Below are positions 42,454-51,437 of a stretch of 64,000 nt of DNA, piece by piece. The notes under the pieces were generated by a model. The model searched no databases. It worked only from the letters and a program-made list of their open reading frames with translations, and had not been told where the DNA came from. The DNA is from Amaricoccus sp047275745 (GTDB lineage Bacteria > Pseudomonadota > Alphaproteobacteria > Rhodobacterales > Rhodobacteraceae): NCBI RefSeq assembly GCF_047275745.1, contig NZ_JBKQWU010000001.1, positions 1 through 64,000 of the forward strand. The letters are read 5' to 3'. Within the stretch, counting starts at the first letter, position 1; the number at the start of each line of letters is the position of its first letter. The translations under genes and the position numbers were made by a program.

Positions 42454-42673
42454 GACCGGTGAAGGCCGGTTCGAGCCGGCCTCCACCCCGGATGGGCGGA
42501 AAGACTTCTCGCCTCGCACGGCCCCCGCCCCGGTCCGGGACAAACCGCGCCATGCACGCGGCAGGCGACCGATATAATCGCCCGCCGAAGCCTGCTCCAC
42601 GCGGAAAGTGCATTCCCCCGCGGCGGCGCCCGCGGTAGCCTTCGCAAAAAACATCGAGCCGGAGGCAGGCACC

Positions 42674-43915
42674 TTGAAACATCTATCCTTGGCCGCGCTC
42701 GTGGTCGTGCTCGGCGCGGCGGGTTGCGCCGGCGGGACGACGGCGACGCGGGTGGAAACGGGTCCCGTGGCATCGCGCGCCAAAGACAGCCCGCAACCTT
42801 CCGATTTCGTCGCATGGCGCAGCGACTTCCGGCGCACGGCGGTCGCGAGCGGCATCGAGCCGGCGGTCTTCGACCGCGCCTTCGCGGGCGTCGGCGTCAA
42901 CCCGGAGGTCGTCCGACTCGATGGCAGGCAGGCCGAGTTCACCAAGCCGATCTGGGAATATCTCGACAGCGCCGCCTCGCCGACGCGGATCGAGACCGGA
43001 CGGGCGCAGGCCGCGCGGCTCTCCGCCACGCTCGACGCCATCGAGGCGCGCTACGGCGTGGACAGCCAGGTCGTGCTGGCGATCTGGGGCATGGAGACGA
43101 ACTACGGCAAGAACCGGGGCGACATCCCGGTGATCGAGAGCCTCGCTACCCTCGCCTATGACGGCCGCCGGAGGTCCTTCGCGGAGGAACAGCTCATCGG
43201 CGCGCTCCGCATCCTGCAATCGGGCGACACGACGCCGGAACGGATGGTCGGGTCATGGGCCGGTGCGATGGGGCATACGCAGTTCATCCCGTCGAGCTAT
43301 CTCTCCTACGCCGTCGATTTCACCGACGACGGGCGGCGGGATGTCTGGGCGGAGGACCCGACCGACGCGCTCGCCTCCGCCGCCAACTATCTCGCCCGCT
43401 CCGGCTGGGTGCGCGGCGCGCCCTGGGGGCTCGAAGTCCACATGCCGGCCGGGTTCGATTACACCAAGGCCGACCAGAAGAACCGGCGGCCGGTCTCTTA
43501 CTGGCGCGATCAGGGGATCACACTGATGGACGGCCGGTCCCTGCCCGACCACGGCGAAGCGGCGATCATCGCCCCCGCCGGCGCGCGCGGTCCGACCTTC
43601 ATCGTCTACCGCAACTTCCAGGTCATCAAGCGCTACAACAACGCCACCTCCTATGCGATGGGCGTCGGCCATCTCGGCGACCGGATCGCGGGCGCGGGGG
43701 ATTTCGCCGCCGCCTGGCCGCGCGACGAGCGCGAACTCAGCCGGACGGAGAAGATCGAGCTGCAGCGCCGCCTGATCGCGGCGGGCTACGATCCGGGCTC
43801 CACCGATGGCGTGATCGGCCCGGACACGTCGACCGCGATCCGCGGCTTCCAGCTCGCGCAGGGCATGACGCCCGACGGCTATCCGAGCTCGATCCTGCTC
43901 GAAAGGCTCCGGTAA
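42674..43915 (+). CDS. MltB-family lytic murein transglycosylase (lipoprotein)
   Basis: This encodes a 413-aa peptidoglycan lytic enzyme. TTG at 42674, with GGAGG about 8 nt upstream, gives MKHLSLAALVVVLGAAGC, a lipoprotein signal with lipobox LGAAGC. The SLT_2 domain has WGMETNYGKNRGDIPVIESLA (catalytic E141), GSWAGAMGHTQFIPSSYL and RNFQVIKRYNNATSYAMGV. The C-terminus is a peptidoglycan-binding domain (ELQRRLIAAGYDPGSTDGVIGPDT). It cuts the MurNAc-GlcNAc bond to form 1,6-anhydro ends. Confidence 0.93.
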   Translation: MKHLSLAALVVVLGAAGCAGGTTATRVETGPVASRAKDSPQPSDFVAWRSDFRRTAVASGIEPAVFDRAFAGVGVNPEVVRLDGRQAEFTKPIWEYLDSAASPTRIETGRAQAARLSATLDAIEARYGVDSQVVLAIWGMETNYGKNRGDIPVIESLATLAYDGRRRSFAEEQLIGALRILQSGDTTPERMVGSWAGAMGHTQFIPSSYLSYAVDFTDDGRRDVWAEDPTDALASAANYLARSGWVRGAPWGLEVHMPAGFDYTKADQKNRRPVSYWRDQGITLMDGRSLPDHGEAAIIAPAGARGPTFIVYRNFQVIKRYNNATSYAMGVGHLGDRIAGAGDFAAAWPRDERELSRTEKIELQRRLIAAGYDPGSTDGVIGPDTSTAIRGFQLAQGMTPDGYPSSILLERLR

Positions 43916-44003
43916 GGCGGAGATCCGTCCGCCGTCCCCATGCCCTCCGTTGCGTGACCTGCCGCGGGGGGCTCTGACGGGCAGGGCAGACAGATGTCGG
44001 CCC

Positions 44004-45113
44004 CTACGCGCCGCCGAGCCAGGCTTCGCCGCGCATTTCCTGCAGGCGCGAGGCGGTGCGCTCGAATTCGAAGGCGCCGGCGCCCTCGACATAGAGATCA
44101 TCCGGCTCCGCCTCCGCCGAGACGACGAGCCGGGTCTTCGCCTCGTAGAGCGCGTCGATGAGCGTCACGAAGCGTTTCGCCTCGTTATTCCTCGCCGGCG
44201 ACAGCGTCGGCACATCCTCGAGCAGAAGCCAGTCGAGCGCCTCGGCGATGGCGAGATAATCGGCCGGGCCGAGCGGCTTGCCGCAGAGATCGGCGAAACT
44301 CGCCCGCGCCACGCGTCCGTCATGCGCGGGCAGCCGCACCTTGCGCCCCTGCACGTCGAGCACCAGCGGTTCGGCCGATCCATTCGTCAGCCGCTTCCAG
44401 TTCGCCTCGACCCCCTCCCGCGCCCCGGGCCCCAGCGGCGAGAAATAGACCTGCTGGCCCCGCGTCCGCTCCTGCCGGTGGTCGGTGAGGCTCTCGAGCT
44501 CGTGGACGTCGAGCTTGTCCTTGATGAGCGCGATGAACGGCAGGAAGAGCTGCCGGTTCAGCCCGTTCTTGTAGAGGTCGTCCGGTTCGCGGTTCGAGGT
44601 CGTGACGATCACCACGCCGCGCTCGAAGAGCCGTTCGAAGAGGCGGCCGACCAGCATCGCATCGGTGATGTCGGTGATCTGCATCTCGTCGAAACAGAGC
44701 AGCGTCGCGCCATCCGCCACCTGGTCGGCGACGACGCGGAGCGGGTCCTTGACGCCCTTCTGCCGCTCCTTGTGCACGGCGGCGTGGATCTCCTGCATGA
44801 AGGCATGGAAATGCACGCGCCGCTTCGGACTGACCGGCGCCGTCTCGAAGAAGACATCCATCAGCATCGACTTGCCGCGGCCCACGCCCCCGTAGAGGTA
44901 GAGGCCCGGCACGTTCTTCTCCTCGATCCGCTCCCGGCCCCAGCCGAAGAGCCCGAGCCCGACCCGCTTCGGCTTCGTCGGGTTGTAGTCGCGCAGCCGC
45001 ATGTGAAGGAGTTGCAGCTTCTCCATCGCGAACCGCTGCGCCGGGTCGGGATTGAGTTCACCCGCCGCCACCCGGGCGCGATAGGCCGCCATCGGCCCGA
45101 GCGTCTCCGCCAT
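44004..45113 (-). CDS. zapE: AFG1/ZapE-family ATPase
   Basis: This encodes a 369-aa AAA-like ATPase. Walker A is YGGVGRGKSMLMD and Walker B is LLCFDEMQITDITDA, followed by ERGVVIVTTSNREPDDLYKNGLNRQLFLPF, which marks the family. In Escherichia coli ZapE modulates FtsZ ring constriction; in mitochondria AFG1 handles oxidase subunits. ATG at 45113. It converges with the transglycosylase gene and is divergent from the MFS gene. Confidence 0.93.
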   Translation of the reverse strand: MAETLGPMAAYRARVAAGELNPDPAQRFAMEKLQLLHMRLRDYNPTKPKRVGLGLFGWGRERIEEKNVPGLYLYGGVGRGKSMLMDVFFETAPVSPKRRVHFHAFMQEIHAAVHKERQKGVKDPLRVVADQVADGATLLCFDEMQITDITDAMLVGRLFERLFERGVVIVTTSNREPDDLYKNGLNRQLFLPFIALIKDKLDVHELESLTDHRQERTRGQQVYFSPLGPGAREGVEANWKRLTNGSAEPLVLDVQGRKVRLPAHDGRVARASFADLCGKPLGPADYLAIAEALDWLLLEDVPTLSPARNNEAKRFVTLIDALYEAKTRLVVSAEAEPDDLYVEGAGAFEFERTASRLQEMRGEAWLGGA

Positions 45114-45420
45114 GCCTCAGACCTCCGGTGGAGAAACAGGACGCGCGAGGGCGCGAGGGCGGCGGATGTCGCGGGCGGGACTGTCGGTCATTGGGCCTCT
45201 CAGCGCGGTCCGGGGCGCGGGATCTTCTCCCTACCATCTCGGCCGGACAGGTCAACGGCGGCGCCCCCCGCTCCCGCCCGCGCCGCCGCCCAGGCGCCGA
45301 TCGACCGACGTGGGGAAACCCGTGCGGTTCATCGGGTGTGATGGACGCCATCACGGAAAGTGCTTTGACGCGGCGCGCGACGCGGTAGAAGAGGAGCGGC
45401 CCTCCAGCGGAGACTCGTCC
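45114..45420. promoter_or_regulatory. zapE-MFS divergent spacer with a 7-3-7 palindrome
   Basis: This is 307 nt without a gene. A perfect inverted repeat GTGATGG-ACG-CCATCAC lies at 45338-45354, 67 nt before the MFS start. A TTGACG hexamer at 45365-45370 could be a -35 element, though I see no good -10 at standard spacing. The palindrome is a candidate operator for an unseen repressor of the transporter. Confidence 0.45.
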
Positions 45421-46674
45421 ATGGCGCCTTCCCCGTCCAAGCCCGCCTCCGGGATCGTCACGCCGATTCTCGTCGCGAGTTGCATCATCCTGCTCGTGAA
45501 CTTCGGCATCCGGGCCAGCTTCGGCCTGTTCCAGATCCCGATCGCGATCGAGTTCGACTGGCCGCGCGCCGAATTCTCCCTCGCGATCGCGATCCAGAAC
45601 CTCGCCTGGGGCATCGGCCAGCCGATCTTCGGCGCCATAGCCGAGCGATTCGGCGATCGGCGCGCGATCATCCTCGGGGCGATCTTCTACGCGGCGGGGC
45701 TGGTCCTGTCCTCGCAGTCGGTGACGCCGATCGGCCATCAGACGCTCAACGTGCTGATCGGCTTCGGCATCGCGGGGACCGGATTCGGCGTGCTGCTCGC
45801 CATCGTCGGCCGCGCCGCCTCGCCCGAGACCCGCTCGCTCTCGCTCGGCATCGCGACGGCGGCGGGCTCGGCTGGACAGGTGCTCGGACCGCCCTTCGCC
45901 GAGATCATGCTCGGCGTCATGCCCTGGACCTCGGTCTTCATCGTCTTCGCCGTATTGATCCTCGCCGTGCTGGTGCTCCTGCCGTTCATCGGCCCCAAGG
46001 AGCACGCTCCGGCACCGACGCTGACCGAGGAGAAGATGTCGGCCATCGTCGGCCGCGCGGTTCGCGATCCGAGCTTCGTCCTGATCTTCCTCGGCTTCTT
46101 CTCCTGCGGCTATCAACTCGGCTTCATCACGGCGCATTTCCCCGCCTTCATCACCGAGGTCTGCGCGCCGATCGCCTCGGGCAGCCTGCTCGCGAGCCTC
46201 GGCATCACCACGACCTCGGCGCTCGGCGCCTTCTCAATCGCCGTGATCGGGCTGGCCAATATCGGCGGCACGCTGCTCGCGGGCGCGCTCGGCAATCATT
46301 TCCGCAAGAAATACCTGCTCGCGCAGATCTATGTCGCGCGAACCGTGGTCTCGGCGGCCTTCATCCTCGCGCCGATGACCCCCGCCTCGGTGCTGATCTT
46401 CTCCGTCCTCATGGGCGCGCTCTGGCTCGCGACCGTGCCGCTGACCTCGGGGCTCGTGGCGCAGATCTGGGGGCTGCGCTACATGGGCACGCTCTATGGC
46501 ATCGTCTTCCTCAGCCACCAGATCGGCGCCTTCCTCGGCGTCTGGCTCGGCGGGCAGCTCTACGACACCTTCGGCGACTACACGCTGGTCTGGTGGATCG
46601 GGATCGGCGTCGGCGCCTTCTCGGCGATCGTCCACCTGCCGATCCGCGAACGGCCCGCGGCGCTGCCCGCCTGA
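45421..46674 (+). CDS. Major facilitator superfamily transporter
   Basis: This encodes a 417-aa protein with about 12 TM helices. The loop-2 signature is GAIAERFGDRRAIILGA, typical of MFS, and the conserved helix-5 region is GIATAAGSAGQVLGPPFAEIM. It resembles the oxalate/formate antiporter or monocarboxylate-type MFS group by layout; the substrate is not readable. ATG at 45421 follows GGAGACTCGTCC. The spacer upstream has a palindromic candidate operator. Confidence 0.88.
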   Translation: MAPSPSKPASGIVTPILVASCIILLVNFGIRASFGLFQIPIAIEFDWPRAEFSLAIAIQNLAWGIGQPIFGAIAERFGDRRAIILGAIFYAAGLVLSSQSVTPIGHQTLNVLIGFGIAGTGFGVLLAIVGRAASPETRSLSLGIATAAGSAGQVLGPPFAEIMLGVMPWTSVFIVFAVLILAVLVLLPFIGPKEHAPAPTLTEEKMSAIVGRAVRDPSFVLIFLGFFSCGYQLGFITAHFPAFITEVCAPIASGSLLASLGITTTSALGAFSIAVIGLANIGGTLLAGALGNHFRKKYLLAQIYVARTVVSAAFILAPMTPASVLIFSVLMGALWLATVPLTSGLVAQIWGLRYMGTLYGIVFLSHQIGAFLGVWLGGQLYDTFGDYTLVWWIGIGVGAFSAIVHLPIRERPAALPA

Positions 46675-46874
46675 GGGCGCCGCGCGCCGCGCCTTCCAGC
46701 CGAGGGTCGCCAAGCCTGTGGCCCCCGGCGCCCAGGACCATCCGCGGCTGGAGCGGAGGGCGGGACGCCGATCCGTGCGACCTGCGACTTCATGGGCCCC
46801 GCGAGGGCATCGCCGCGTGCTTGCCTTTCCACCCGGCCGGGCGGCATGCTGACACCACTGCGAAGGGGGGGCTC

Positions 46875-47270
46875 ATGGCCAGGATGGTGCATTCGATGAT
46901 CCGCGTGCGCGATGAGGCGCGCTCGCTGGCGTTCTACCGCGAGGCCTTCGGGCTCGGCATCGCCGACCGGCTCGATTTCGACACGTTCACGCTGATCTAC
47001 CTGTCGAACCCGGAGACCGCGTTCGAACTGGAACTCACCGTGAACAAGGACCGGACCAAAGCCTACGATCTCGGCGACGGCTACGGGCACCTCGCGCTGG
47101 TGGTCGACGACCTGGACGCCGAACACGCCCGCTTCACCGAGGCCGGGCTGAACCCGCGCAAGCTCGTCGATTTCCAGCATGGTGGCGCGACGCTGGCACG
47201 GTTCTTCTTCGTGGCGGACCCGGACGGCTACCAGATCGAGGTGATCCAGAAGGGCGGCCGGTTCGGCTGA
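46875..47270 (+). CDS. Lactoylglutathione lyase-like glyoxalase (VOC family)
   Basis: This encodes a 131-aa protein with paired VOC motifs. All four expected metal ligands of glyoxalase I are present: His in RMVHSMIRV, Glu in FELELT, His in GYGHLALVV and Glu in YQIEVIQ. It would isomerise the methylglyoxal-glutathione hemithioacetal to S-lactoylglutathione. ATG at 46875 with GAAGGGGGGG upstream. It could be a gloA, but Rhodobacterales have several paralogues. Confidence 0.87.
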   Translation: MARMVHSMIRVRDEARSLAFYREAFGLGIADRLDFDTFTLIYLSNPETAFELELTVNKDRTKAYDLGDGYGHLALVVDDLDAEHARFTEAGLNPRKLVDFQHGGATLARFFFVADPDGYQIEVIQKGGRFG

Positions 47271-47429
47271 GCCACCGCTCCGCGCGCACGATTCCTAGGG
47301 TTGGGCCGGGGTCGGGCAAGCCGCACCCCGAGGCAGAGCTGACCGATGCGCCCAGACCGTCGGGCACATGTCTCCATGACCCGGGCACCCGGCAGTGGCG
47401 CGACGCTGCGAGCAGCACCGGAACTCATC

Positions 47430-47530
47430 GGCTATATCCCTTAAGTCATGGTAAAACGTGTTTACTCAACCTGCAGTTAAGTAACGGGAAAGACCGGCCC
47501 CTCGTGTAGAATTCTCTTGTCTCGCAAACC
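47430..47530 (+). promoter_or_regulatory. AT-rich leader of the CgeB-like gene
   Basis: This stretch is clearly richer in A and T than the rest of the window. It holds an inverted repeat GTAAAACGTGTTTAC (47451-47465) and two TTAAGT copies (about 47441 and 47476). It probably contains the promoter of the gene at 47548. No protein reading frame is supported here. The remaining 47271-47430 has no feature I can name. Confidence 0.4.
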
Positions 47531-47547
47531 GACGGAGTTCATTCTTC

Positions 47548-48789
47548 ATGCGCATTGTAGGGGGGCCAATTGTAATGGAAACGCGCGTTTCAGCGCCCAT
47601 GAGTGCTGTTGCCGATCGTCGTACACTTCTGTTTTCGCTGCAGAACCTCGTTCCCGCCGCGTGGAACGGCGTGTTCTATGAACTCTTCGAGGTCCTGAAA
47701 CAGATCGAGAATGCCACATTCGTCGCACCCAGGCCGGGCGGCGAGCAATGGTCGCGCTGGGAGGGGTACAGGAAGCTCCGCCAGCGGGCGATGATCCGTC
47801 TCGGCAAGTCCTGCGCCGTGACCGCGCCGCCGACCCAGGTGGAAGGCGAGTTCGATCTGGCGTTCTTCGCCTGCCAGTTCCCGCGTCAGATCCCCGAGAT
47901 CAATTCCGTCCCCGGGTGGCGGGAGCGGTCGCGGAAGGCCTGCGTCTTCGTCCTGGAGACATGGTCGACCGCGGTGGAGGAGCAGAAGGAGTTCTACCGG
48001 CACCTCGATGCCTTCGACCATGTCTTCGTCTTCTGCCAGGCGAGCGCGCCGCTGATCCAGCGTTACACGAAGGCGCCCGTCACCTATCTGCCGACCGCCA
48101 CCGACACGCTCATGCTGCCCGAGCGCGCCTATGCGCGCGAGCGCACCGTGGACTATCTCTGCATCGGCCGCCGGCACGCACCGGTGCACGCGGCCATGTA
48201 CGACTACGCCTGCCGGAACGATCGGTTCTATCTCTTCGATCTCTGGAAGGTGAAAGAGGTGAAGGAATGGGGCGCCGCCCGGCGGCAGAACGCGGACATG
48301 GGTTCCCGGGCCAAGCACTTCTTCGTCTGGCCGCCATTCAGGCCGCTTCCGGGCGGCAGGTTCGAGACCGCGATCTCGACCCGCTATTTCGAGGGTGCGA
48401 GGAGCGGGGCGGTGATGATCGGCGCCGCTCCGAAGGTGCCGGAGTTCGAGGGGCTGTTCAGCACGCCGGAGCCCGTGATCGAGATGCCGGAGGACCCTGC
48501 GCTGGTGCACGCCTTCCTCGACCGTCTCGACGCGGAGGCGGCCCATTTCGCCGAGATCGGCAGGTCGAACCGTCTCGATAGCCTGGAGCGGCATGACTGG
48601 GCGCATCGCTGGGCCGAGATCCTCGGCATCATGGGCCTTCCCGCCAGCGTCGGTCTGGAGACGCGCCTCGCAGAGTTGCGCCGCCGTCGCCTGTCGGAGG
48701 ACGGAACGCGGCCGCGTCTCGTACATCCCGCGGCGCCGCCGCCGGCGGAGCCGGCGACCACGCACGCCGGCTCGGCGACCCACGCCTGA
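47548..48789 (+). CDS. CgeB-like glycosyltransferase-family protein
   Basis: This encodes a 413-aa protein resembling the YkvP/CgeB group of GT-B-like glycosyltransferases. Conserved-looking parts are FDHVFVFCQASAPLIQRY and TYLPTATDTLM in the middle and TRYFEGARSGAVMIGAAP near residue 270-290, which matches the donor-sugar loop. There is no signal peptide or TM. The start could be 47548, 47575 (GGGGGG upstream) or 47599. It stands alone, has an AT-rich leader and ends 9 nt before an 18-bp inverted repeat, so it may be an acquired gene. Confidence 0.7.
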   Translation: MRIVGGPIVMETRVSAPMSAVADRRTLLFSLQNLVPAAWNGVFYELFEVLKQIENATFVAPRPGGEQWSRWEGYRKLRQRAMIRLGKSCAVTAPPTQVEGEFDLAFFACQFPRQIPEINSVPGWRERSRKACVFVLETWSTAVEEQKEFYRHLDAFDHVFVFCQASAPLIQRYTKAPVTYLPTATDTLMLPERAYARERTVDYLCIGRRHAPVHAAMYDYACRNDRFYLFDLWKVKEVKEWGAARRQNADMGSRAKHFFVWPPFRPLPGGRFETAISTRYFEGARSGAVMIGAAPKVPEFEGLFSTPEPVIEMPEDPALVHAFLDRLDAEAAHFAEIGRSNRLDSLERHDWAHRWAEILGIMGLPASVGLETRLAELRRRRLSEDGTRPRLVHPAAPPPAEPATTHAGSATHA

Positions 48790-48798
48790 CCGGGCCAT

Positions 48799-48840
48799 CC
48801 GGCGCATGGTGTCAGCGGATGCGCTGACACCATGCGCCGG
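48799..48840. terminator. 18-19-bp perfect inverted repeat after the CgeB-like gene
   Basis: CCGGCGCATGGTGTCAGC (48799-48816) pairs perfectly with 48823-48840, with a closing G-C pair inside the 6-nt loop. It begins 9 nt after the stop codon. It could act as a 3'-end stabiliser or factor-dependent terminator. There is no T-run. The rest of the spacer to 49119 holds a smaller hairpin, CCGGAG / CTCCGG (about 49025), and no gene. Confidence 0.65.
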
Positions 48841-49119
48841 CCTCGCGTCAGTTCGCTAGGGCCGATCGCCCGCCGGCCGGGGCCCGAAGTCTCGGCCGAA
48901 GTGGGGCCATGCCCTGAGCGGCCGGCCCTGACCATTCGCCCTTCACCGCTCCCCCCTCCACTGATCGCCCCCACCGATCGCCTTGACCCCGCCCCGCGTT
49001 TCCCGTAAGGCCCATGGCCAATCTCCGGAGCGTGAAAGCACTCCGGTCCTGTGTGTCGTCCCAGGATCGCCGTCGGTCAGCGCGTCGCGCCCACCGGCGC
49101 GATCAGCGTTGGAGAGGCC

Positions 49120-50610
49120 ATGTTCGAGAATCTGTCCGACCGCCTCGGCGGAGTCTTCGGCAAGCTCACCCGTCAGGGCGCGCTCTCCGACGACGATATC
49201 GCGACCGCGCTCCGCGAGGTCCGCGTCGCATTGCTCGAGGCGGATGTCTCGCTGCCCGTCGCGCGGAACTTCGTCAAGTCCGTCACCGAGAAGGCCAAGG
49301 GCCAGGCCGTCACCAAATCCGTGACCCCCGGCCAGCAGGTGGTGAAGATCGTACATGACGAGCTGGTCCGCGTGCTCGCCGGCGAAGGCAAGAGCCCGGA
49401 ACTGCGCATCGACAACCCGCCCGCGCCGATCCTGATGGTGGGTCTGCAGGGGTCGGGCAAGACGACGACCACGGCGAAACTGGCGAAACGGCTCAAGGAT
49501 CGCGAGGGCAAGCGCGTCCTCATGGCCTCGCTCGACACGCGGCGCCCCGCGGCGATGGAGCAGCTGGCGGTTCTCGGCACCCAGGTCGGCGTCGATACGC
49601 TGCCGATCGTGCCCGGCCAGACGGCGGTCCAGATCGCGGGCCGCGCGAAGCAGCAGGCAACGCTCGGCGGCTACGACGTGGTGATGCTCGACACCGCCGG
49701 CCGGCTCCATGTCGACGATGAACTGATGAGCGAGGTCGAGGCGGTCCGCGACGCGGCGAAACCGCGCGAGACGCTGCTCGTCGTCGATGGCCTGACCGGC
49801 CAGGACGCGGTCAACGTCGCCGAGCAGTTCGACGGCCGCGTCGGCATCTCGGGCGTCGTGCTCACCCGGATGGACGGCGACGGCCGCGGCGGCGCCGCGC
49901 TCTCGATGCGCGCCGTCACCGGCAAGCCGATCCGCTTCGTCGGCCTCGGCGAGAAGATGGACGCGATCGAGGAATTCCACCCCGAGCGGATCGCGGGCCG
50001 CATCCTCGGCATGGGCGACATTGTCAGCCTCGTGGAGAAGGCGCAGGAGACGCTGGAGGCCGAAGCCGCCGAGCGGATGGTCAAGCGCTTCCAGAAGGGT
50101 CAGTTCAACATGAACGACCTGAAGGGCCAGCTCGAACAGATGATCAAGATGGGCGGCATGTCCGGCCTGATGGGCATGATGCCCGGCATGCAGAAGATGA
50201 CGAAGCAGATGGACGAGGCCGGGCTCGACGACCGGATGCTCCGCCGCCAGATCGCGCTCATCGATTCGATGACGAAGAAGGAACGCCGCGACCCGGTTCT
50301 TTTGCAGGCGAGCCGCAAGAAGCGGATCGCCGCCGGCGCGGGGCTCGAGGTTTCGGACCTGAACAAGCTCCTGAAGATGCACCGGCAGATGGCCGATGTG
50401 ATGAAGAAGATGGGCGGAATGGGCAAGAAGGGCCTCTTGCGCGGCGGCCTCGGCGCGCTGCTCGGCAAGGGCGGCGGCATGCCGCCCGGGATGGGCGGAA
50501 TGCCGGGCGGGCTGCCGCCGATGCCGGGCGGACTGCCCGGCGGGCCGGGCGGCCTGCCGCCGGGCATGACGCTTCCGCCCGGGCTGTCGGGGCTGGGGAA
50601 GAAGAAATGA
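49120..50610 (+). CDS. ffh: Signal recognition particle protein Ffh
   Basis: This encodes a 496-aa SRP GTPase that brings ribosome-nascent chain complexes to FtsY. The NG domain has GLQGSGKTTTTAKLA, DTRRPAAMEQLAVLG, DTAGRLHVD and TRMDGDGRGGAALS. The Met-rich M domain begins with GGMSGLMGMMPGMQKM. The C-terminus is an unusually long Gly/Met/Pro-rich tail of about 50 residues. ATG at 49120 has GGAGAGGCC upstream. It heads the operon that runs to rpmE. Confidence 0.96.
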   Translation: MFENLSDRLGGVFGKLTRQGALSDDDIATALREVRVALLEADVSLPVARNFVKSVTEKAKGQAVTKSVTPGQQVVKIVHDELVRVLAGEGKSPELRIDNPPAPILMVGLQGSGKTTTTAKLAKRLKDREGKRVLMASLDTRRPAAMEQLAVLGTQVGVDTLPIVPGQTAVQIAGRAKQQATLGGYDVVMLDTAGRLHVDDELMSEVEAVRDAAKPRETLLVVDGLTGQDAVNVAEQFDGRVGISGVVLTRMDGDGRGGAALSMRAVTGKPIRFVGLGEKMDAIEEFHPERIAGRILGMGDIVSLVEKAQETLEAEAAERMVKRFQKGQFNMNDLKGQLEQMIKMGGMSGLMGMMPGMQKMTKQMDEAGLDDRMLRRQIALIDSMTKKERRDPVLLQASRKKRIAAGAGLEVSDLNKLLKMHRQMADVMKKMGGMGKKGLLRGGLGALLGKGGGMPPGMGGMPGGLPPMPGGLPGGPGGLPPGMTLPPGLSGLGKKK

Positions 50611-51020
50611 TCGCCGAAACACCCGACGACACACGCGACAGCGACCCCGATGGGGGGAGCGACTGGCGAGTCGCGACCAACCCGGATGATGTCCGCCGGG
50701 CCGCAGAACTGCTGCGCGGGCATCGCGAGTCGATCGACCGGCTGGATGCGATCCTCGTCTTCGCGCTCGCCGAGCGGTTCAAGCACACCCAGGCGGTCGG
50801 CGTGCTCAAGGCGGCCCACGACCTGCCGCCCTCCGATCCGGCCCGGGAATCGAACCAGATCGCCCGGCTGGAAGGGCTGGCGAAGGAGGCGGATCTCGAT
50901 CCCGTCTTCGCAACGAAATTCCTGAACTTCATCATCTCCGAAGTCATCAGGCATCACGAGAAGCATCTCGAAAACGGGGGCTCGCAAGGAGCCCAAGACC
51001 AGACCATGAACAGGAGTTGA
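50607..51020 (+). CDS. Chorismate mutase (AroQ type)
   Basis: This encodes a 137-aa helical protein. RRAAELLRGHRESIDRLDAILVFALAERF has the Arg and Asp/Glu residues of the chorismate-binding site, followed by FLNFIISEVIRHHE. It converts chorismate to prephenate for Phe and Tyr. The ATG overlaps the ffh stop by ATGA, and its own end contains the rpsP Shine-Dalgarno (AGGAG), so it is embedded in the operon. This placement recurs in Rhodobacterales. Confidence 0.9.
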   Translation: MIAETPDDTRDSDPDGGSDWRVATNPDDVRRAAELLRGHRESIDRLDAILVFALAERFKHTQAVGVLKAAHDLPPSDPARESNQIARLEGLAKEADLDPVFATKFLNFIISEVIRHHEKHLENGGSQGAQDQTMNRS

Positions 51021-51024
51021 CAGC

Positions 51025-51387
51025 ATGGCCATGAAGATCCGGCTCGCCCGCGGCGGGTCCAAGAAGCGTCCCCATTATGCGATCGTCGCCGCCGACTCGC
51101 GCTATGCCCGCGACGGCCGCTTCCTCGAGAAGCTCGGCACCTACGACCCGCTGCTGCCGAAGGACAACGAGAACCGCGTCAAGATGGACCTCGAGCGGGT
51201 GAAGTACTGGCTCGGCGAAGGCGCCCAGGCGACCGACCGTGTGTCGCGCTTCCTCGAAGCGGCCGGCGTCGTCGAGAAGAAGGCCCGCAGCAACCCGAAG
51301 CAGGGTGAGCCGGGCAAGGCCGCCGTCGCCCGCGCCAAGGAACGCGCCGACAAGGCCGCCGCCGCCGAGGGAACCGCCGCCGAATAA
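51025..51387 (+). CDS. rpsP: 30S ribosomal protein S16
   Basis: This encodes a 120-aa S16. The start MAMKIRLARGGSKKRPHYAIVAADSR is the family N-terminus, and YDPLLPKDNENRVKMDLERVKYWLGEGAQ is conserved. The last 35 residues are a Lys/Ala/Glu-rich extension common in alphaproteobacteria. ATG at 51025, 4 nt after the chorismate mutase stop. Confidence 0.97.
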   Translation: MAMKIRLARGGSKKRPHYAIVAADSRYARDGRFLEKLGTYDPLLPKDNENRVKMDLERVKYWLGEGAQATDRVSRFLEAAGVVEKKARSNPKQGEPGKAAVARAKERADKAAAAEGTAAE

Positions 51388-51437
51388 GCGGCGCCCGGCG
51401 CCTCCCTCGGGAACGCGCCCGCGCTCGGGAAACGGTC

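Noticed and set aside
48799..48840. Insertion-sequence terminal inverted repeats
   Set aside because: The arms are only 6 nt apart and there is no transposase gene or target duplication.
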